A stretch of DNA of 64,000 nt, taken from NCBI RefSeq assembly GCF_041956535.1, contig NW_027192198.1, forward strand, positions 442,714 to 506,713, read 5' to 3'. Below are positions 58,913 to 64,000 of this stretch, in pieces (the first letter of the stretch is position 1; every line of letters begins with the position of its first letter). Made by a program: the position numbers and the translations under genes. Below the pieces are notes generated by a model. That model had not been told where the DNA came from, did not search any database, and saw nothing but the letters and a program-made list of their open reading frames with translations. This DNA comes from Calcarisporiella thermophila CBS 279.70 (Eukaryota; Calcarisporiellomycota).

Positions 58913-61900
58913 TCATTCTCGAAAATATATGTTATCCAATCCCAGTCCAAAGTCAATTACTTCCTTAGATTTTCCGCGCGTATCTCTATTTGTGTCTAGT
59001 GATGCATCATTTGGAGAAAAGAAACAACCGTCCATCTCTCTAATTGAAGTAGCTTTCATGCGGGACATCGTCTGCGCAAGATTCTGGACCCTTTCGATAA
59101 GATTTTCGTTGTTGAAAGATATATTTTGCCCAAGATGCAGGGGCTGTTGTTGATAGCGATAAGTGGAAACTGGTTGATTTGAGGCGGGATGCACTGACAT
59201 TGGCTGTCGGGATTGAATCAAAGGAAGTTGGTTGGGAGTCAGTGAACGTATATCTACATCAATATCAAAATGATGAGTCTGTTCAAAGGGGGGTGAGAAC
59301 AAATTAAAAATGGCCATGAATGATACTTGATTCCTTCAGCGATAAGCATGTTGCCGTCTTCTTCGAATGCTTCTGTAGAATGTTGTGTTGACTTATGGCA
59401 TGTCTTGTAATATTCCCAAACGGGAGACGGCTCTCATGTTGTGGGGGTTGAGATGGGTACTCAAATGGAGGACAATGAATCGAACGCATAGAATGGGGGA
59501 AAAATGCAGTGGAGGGTTGTGACACAGTCCTATAATCCAGCTCAATCGGTGCAAGAAGTGCATCGCTACTGGAAACGGAAGCTTCTAAAACAGGCCGCGA
59601 CATAATGTCGGTTGAACTAGAAACATTGGTTGGTGTCGATGACACGGCGGCGAGCTGGCGATCAATATCTGCAGGCCATTTTTGTCCCCTATCCCAATAG
59701 TCATTCCATAGAGACCCAAGCAAAGGCAAGCACCAAAAATGAAGGGTTAAATTCCTAATTGTATCGATAGAGCCCATTTTTAGATATAATATTATAAATA
59801 AATCTTACGATATGTTCAAGAGCAAGTTTTTCTGTTTCTCGGTGAATGCAGGGCATAGAATGCCGGTTCGAACCAATCGCTCCATAAGGGTCTCGTTTAT
59901 CTGCCCGTAATCTCGACTAAGATGAAATTTCAGGTGCTCGATAGAAACTAAACAAATTGAAAAAAGGAGCGAGTTCAAATCCAGGGCAATGCAAAGTGAA
60001 TTTAGAATTGGAGCTTACTCTTTAACATCTCGAATAGATGATCCCGTTGAAGAGTAGTAACAATATACACTTGATGCCACGGGTATTTGCTAACAACAGA
60101 AATAACGTTCTCAAATGGGCGCTCAACGCATTTTCTAGAAAAATGAATCTAATACCCAAAAAAAAAAATGGATTATCGATTAGGTGCTTATAAAAAATCT
60201 AGCATTTATCCAGGTTGAAATGACTCTAAAATTTCGACATATGACAAGCAGAGAGTTGATTTCCTCGCGTTTTATAAAAGCGGGGAAATAGAGCTCCCGA
60301 CCTTCAGCATGATGATGGGATAAGGTTGCTTCAAGTTCTTTGGTAATAACTCCATTACATCCTATGAATTCGCCCGGCCAGCGAGGAAATATCATTCGCA
60401 TTAATTCTTCCTGTGAACTCCTGGATACGGATACTAGTCTCCCTTTAAGCGGTTTGTTGTTACGGCTGAGTGCCCTGGCTGCATCCGCTTCAGTAGCAAA
60501 CTCGACGAAGCATTCGTTCTTCGTCTTCCCAGTTGATCTGGATGAGTAGCACTATATGGTTACTATTGACTATATACAATGACTCGAACTATAGCAAGTT
60601 TCCTCACCGATCCATCAGTATCTATTGTGTAAGCAAGAGAGAACTTTGAGACTGGACTGGCATGGATGAAATAGGACCAAACGCTTACATGAATACTCTG
60701 AGCATGAAGATTCCTCGGGGCCAGTTTGCTCGGAGACACAAAATTCTGTATATCATTTTGCGACAAATCCCAAGGAATCTATTGAGAAAAAAAATTTCTT
60801 CAAGTAACCATGACACTCCAACATTGGTGTATGACTATGTTCACATTAACAATCCTCACTACAGGCCATTCGTTTGGGGGTGGAATTCGAATCAATGAGG
60901 TGCCAAAATTGGGCGGAGGACGCTCCTTCTCTCCTTGTTCGATGGAGGCTTGAATCATGGACTGTGTGATTAGACCATGTGCTAAGAGGTAACCACTTGT
61001 TTGGCCCAGTGGTCGAACACCCCCAGGGGCCGATTTTTGGCTTTTATCAGTCTCACTCTGCTCTGGCACCGGTTCAGCCGATCCAGTTCCTGATTGTTCG
61101 CACAAGTCAGTTGGAATAAATCTTTCCACCACCTATATTAGAAAAAGTGTGAGAGTAGACTCTCTCAGTTGATTATGAAAAAAAAACATAGATACCGTAG
61201 CACACAGTGGGCATTCATTTTTTGTTTTAAAAGGATCTTTCACGGTATTTGATCGGATTTTCCCGACACAGTCCGAGCAGAGCCTAACGATTTGTGCAGA
61301 TACAATTTGAGGAATGGGGGGGGGGGAGAAAGATTCAGTTTACATTGGTTTACCTATGGCGACATGGGCTTAGTACTATTTTTGCGGGAAGATGTATGCA
61401 CACATTACACATATCAGTTGGAGGCGACGAGAATTCCATTGTTTTGGTTTGCAATGAAAATGGGCTGAGCGGACGTGGATAGGTATCGGTTGAGATACCA
61501 GGAATATTCTCGCTGCCTTGACTAAGCTCATATACTTGCCCTTCATTAGCCTTGGGTGCCGTAACGCCAATGGGCAGGTGCGCTGCTCTCAATCTATATC
61601 TCGCTTCATTGAATGAAACACGATTTATTGCGTTGTGACCAGATGCGTCCTCTGTATAGCATGTAGCCGAAAACTTGGATATCCCCGTGGCGCTTCTATC
61701 ACTAAAAACCGGAGTACGTGTACTAGGTTCGAAAGCCGAGCCCAGCCCCGTGGTGGGTTTGAAAATACCCGATGAATATTTTGCAGATGGTTCATTTGCC
61801 AGATTAGACCATTCCATCTGTATATCGGACATGATCCATGGAATAACTTTAGGATAAGACGACTATGTAACAGATCGGCCTAGATTCAACATACCTTGGG

Positions 61901-62361
61901 GTACTTGAAGGAGGCTCCAGCAGCATTTTCTTGCTGAGATATTACAGTATTCCTTTGAGATATGCAAGAGCGTGGCGATTGTTCCACGGCGGGAGTATGG
62001 ATTCCCTGCATGCTCTGGAGAGGCGGCTCCGCGTTGAAAGGAGAAAACCGGCCCGAAATAAAACCGGGAGCTTTAGACGAAAAAGTTGTCCAATAGAGGT
62101 GAGGACCAGTGTATGCGCGAATGGAAGAATTGGTTAGAGTCCATTCTAGATTGAATCTCCCAACGAGCCCATTGCGCATATACGCATAGAAAGAAGGCAT
62201 ATATTCAACTCACGTAAACATCTGAGGGCTGGATTGTAGGTTATTGATTGGAGCTGGCTTACTTCAGTGCAATAAAGTGAAGCATCAGGAGCAGTACTGT
62301 GGCTTCTATGCTTTTGCGTTGTTTGCATGCTTTCCTCCATTTTCAAGCAAAGATCTAGCAT
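58913..62361 (-). CDS. RING-type zinc finger plus RRM protein, function unknown
   Basis: Twelve exons (62214-62361, 61895-62145, 61354-61862, 61196-61283, 60845-61132, 60689-60778, 60608-60621, 60225-60537, 60019-60148, 59809-59947, 59327-59754, 58913-59253), 912 residues. A long Ser/Pro/Thr-rich start precedes a RING-type finger (about 285-332: CNVCIHLPAKIVLSPCRHR, LCSDCVGKI, CPLC). An RRM follows (about 425-525): VVRIVNIPWDLSQNDI is strand 1/RNP2, then SIHILMDRSTGKTKNECFVE and FATEADAARAL, with ELMRMIFPRWPGEF after it. Exon 7 is 14 nt and supplies the middle of the RRM (ILMD). The rest is predicted partly helical. RING plus RRM suggests an RNA-binding E3 ligase; substrates are unknown. Confidence 0.82.
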
Positions 62362-63216
62362 AGAGACTTAGCATACATTGACCAAAACAACAGCTTCGAC
62401 GTTACCCTTTAATCTCGGTAAGCTCTATCTTTATAGCTTCCAGTTGAAAATTTAAGCGAGTAAGAATAGTGATATGGCTCAATTGGCTGGCAACAGCTCA
62501 ATGGTAGAGGTTCGAAAAAGCAAACCGTCCCCGTCCGAAAATTTATCTTCCAATTTAATATGCCTCGATCGATAGCTTCAGATTTCTGATAGCAAATAAA
62601 GAGTTTGAAATCGGTTGCCGATTTGAAAGTTCATGAACTTCTACACAGATCCGCGTGGATTCCTACCTAACTCTCGAAGGGTATTATAAGTGACCATCCA
62701 ACATGAACTCTATCGACCCCTATCTCTCCACTCCCACCTCCCCGCCCCCTTCGTGTCATCGTCCCACTTTATCCGAGTGCTACTCCAAAGCCATGGTGGC
62801 CAAGCTTGACCATGTTTAAGGAGATTAAGCTATTCCTCTTGAGTCACGTAAAACAAAATCGGCAACTATATTATAGAATTCAGGATCCAAAGCTCTCGGA
62901 GAGAGAGGAGGACATGCCAATCAAAAGCTATATAAAATTACAAAAACAAAGAAAGCTACAACTAAGAGGAAAGAAGAGTTAAATATTTTAGATCAATAAG
63001 GAAATTAAAAGGAAATAACAGTGGAATGCTCGAAAATAACCTTTTCGATTTCTAGCCATAAACAGAATAAAACAGATCACTATATATGTTAGAAGGGGGG
63101 GGGGATAATTATTACAGAAAGAAAGAAAGAAAGGAGACAAGTAGGAAATTAAATATACTTTTCTTATAAATTATTCACCAAGGGGGAGGGGAGGGGCAAG
63201 CGTGTCATGGCACCCA
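62362..63216. other. Intergenic
   Basis: About 0.85 kb between two minus-strand genes. It holds a run of G (about 63093-63100), GAAA repeats (about 63116-63134) and a tRNA-like scrap near 62490 that I rejected. No gene is seen. Confidence 0.5.
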
Positions 63217-64000
63217 TTATGCCATAGTGAGCGGAGCCATTGGATGATTCATCGAGGAAGTGCATTGCATTTGCCATTCGCCGCGCTCCTCGCCATCCGA
63301 ATGGTATGCTTGCGGGTGCATGTTGGGACGGCGCGACGGATGGAAGCCTTCGTCAAACTCTTGCGCGGGATAGGGCGGAGCAGCCAGGGGAGGGCGGTCC
63401 AGGGAAGGCGGCCCACCCTGCTTAGCACTCGCCGCCCAGGGCCGCTCCATGCTCTGGATGTTGAGCCCCAATGGCAAGCGAGTCCGGTGCTCCAGTGGCC
63501 GGTACTCGCCATTCTCGGGGGATGCGTTTCCCTCTCCATTGGCCATGTAGGAGGGGGGAACGGACGGGGCCTGGAATGCGGATGGGTAGGATGTTCCATA
63601 GGTTGGGTAGCCCATCTCTCCGGGCAATACCGCGGGCCGGGGGTATGGCGAGAAGTATCGGCCGTCGACGGAGAGCGGGACCATGGGGCTATAGCGCCCC
63701 TGGTTGTCCGAGTAGTGGCCGGGAGAGCGCCCCCGCACCACCAGCGGAGAGGACTGTGCCACCGCCACACAAATCTGCTGGCCATTGTCACAGTAGGCGT
63801 GCAGCTCGTTCAGGAGGATGTAGTATTGCTGAGCCGCGCGCCGTTTCCCGTTATTTGCGGTGGCGGTTTTGAACTGGATGCGCTCGAACGTCGCGATGTT
63901 GGGCTGAGTCCCAATGGTGGCGAGGTTGAGGTCTCCCCCGGCGCGGATTGGTTTGGGCATCGGGGTGGTCTGGGGGCCTTTGTCGCGCTTCGGCGTGTGC
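63217..64000 (-). CDS. NDT80/PhoG-like (p53-fold) transcription factor, partial
   Basis: The frame runs off the right edge of the window, so the N terminus is missing. The segment from about 64000 to 63700 shows the NDT80/PhoG DNA-binding domain: KPIRAGGDLNLATIGTQPNI, ATFERIQFKTATANNGKRRA, and SSPLVVRGRSPGHYSDNQGR. The 170 residues after it are disordered and rich in Pro, Ser, Gly and Tyr. Relatives include Ndt80, VIB-1 and XprG, which control meiosis, heterokaryon incompatibility or protease secretion. The sequence is visibly richer in G and C than its neighbours; all of the visible 784 bases are coding. Confidence 0.9.
   Translation of the reverse strand, partial: HTPKRDKGPQTTPMPKPIRAGGDLNLATIGTQPNIATFERIQFKTATANNGKRRAAQQYYILLNELHAYCDNGQQICVAVAQSSPLVVRGRSPGHYSDNQGRYSPMVPLSVDGRYFSPYPRPAVLPGEMGYPTYGTSYPSAFQAPSVPPSYMANGEGNASPENGEYRPLEHRTRLPLGLNIQSMERPWAASAKQGGPPSLDRPPLAAPPYPAQEFDEGFHPSRRPNMHPQAYHSDGEERGEWQMQCTSSMNHPMAPLTMA

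Noticed and set aside
62485-62520. tRNA-like words (AGCTCAATGGTAGAGG followed by GGTTCGAA)
   Set aside because: The D-arm-like and T-arm-like boxes are almost adjacent, leaving no room for an anticodon arm, and no acceptor stem pairs.

Overview
The window is nuclear DNA of a filamentous fungus. It carries spliceosomal genes on both strands with mostly short (about 43-155 nt), AT-rich GT-AG introns, a standard genetic code, and fungal hallmarks: an eisosome BAR protein (PIL1), neutral trehalase, a type II NADH dehydrogenase, a yeast-type amino-acid permease, a Src1/Heh inner nuclear membrane protein, an NDT80/PhoG transcription factor and a DUF3712 (Tag1-like) vacuolar protein. A small secreted protein at 3.5 kb resembles, from memory, a family common in Mucoromycota. 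With the AT-rich intergenic DNA this makes an early-diverging, probably Mucoromycota-like fungus my best guess; the lineage is inference. I found no rRNA, tRNA, CRISPR, transposase or viral gene.

Layout. 1-9 kb: orphan mitochondrial membrane protein (+), small secreted protein (+), type II NADH dehydrogenase (-), p24 cargo receptor (+). 9-16 kb: PIL1 (-), orphan four-helix membrane protein (+), acidic orphan (-), ribosomal protein uS19/RPS15 (-), membrane-bound spermidine-synthase-like protein (+). 16-26 kb: bifunctional BIO3-BIO1 biotin enzyme (-), splicing-associated RS-rich protein (+), rhodanese-like/methyltransferase (-), amino-acid permease (-). 26-34 kb: Src1/Heh (-), SH3-WW-RasGEF CDC25 (-), NDUFA4-like subunit (+). 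35-46 kb: Tag1-like giant (+), neutral trehalase (+). 46-58 kb: SIN3 (-), USP12/46-type deubiquitinase (+), UBR7-type UBR/PHD protein (-), ARPC4 (+), TTDN1/MPLKIP-like small protein (-). 58.9-64 kb: RING+RRM protein (-), NDT80/PhoG factor (-, cut by the window end).

Gene models were built by hand: introns were placed so that phase is kept and the family sequence continues across each junction. Most multi-exon models close to an exact multiple of three. The exception is the p24 gene, which has a one-base phase problem near 8706-8721. Genes are often paired head-to-head with short shared promoters (206 bp RPS15/spermidine-synthase-like, 300 bp CDC25/NDUFA4, 234 bp UBR7/ARPC4) and tail-to-tail with short 3' gaps.

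The genes look like a housekeeping and regulatory mix, not a pathway cluster, and I see no convincing new multi-gene system. The more unusual items are architectural: two genes whose first coding exon is only the ATG, coding microexons of 10, 14 and 24 nt, two GC-AG introns, a deubiquitinase whose catalytic Cys codon is split by an intron, a fused biotin enzyme, a Cys-less rhodanese-like domain on a methyltransferase, a RING+RRM fusion, a GC-rich island in an AT-rich gap, and a 15-bp inverted repeat near 19.7 kb.
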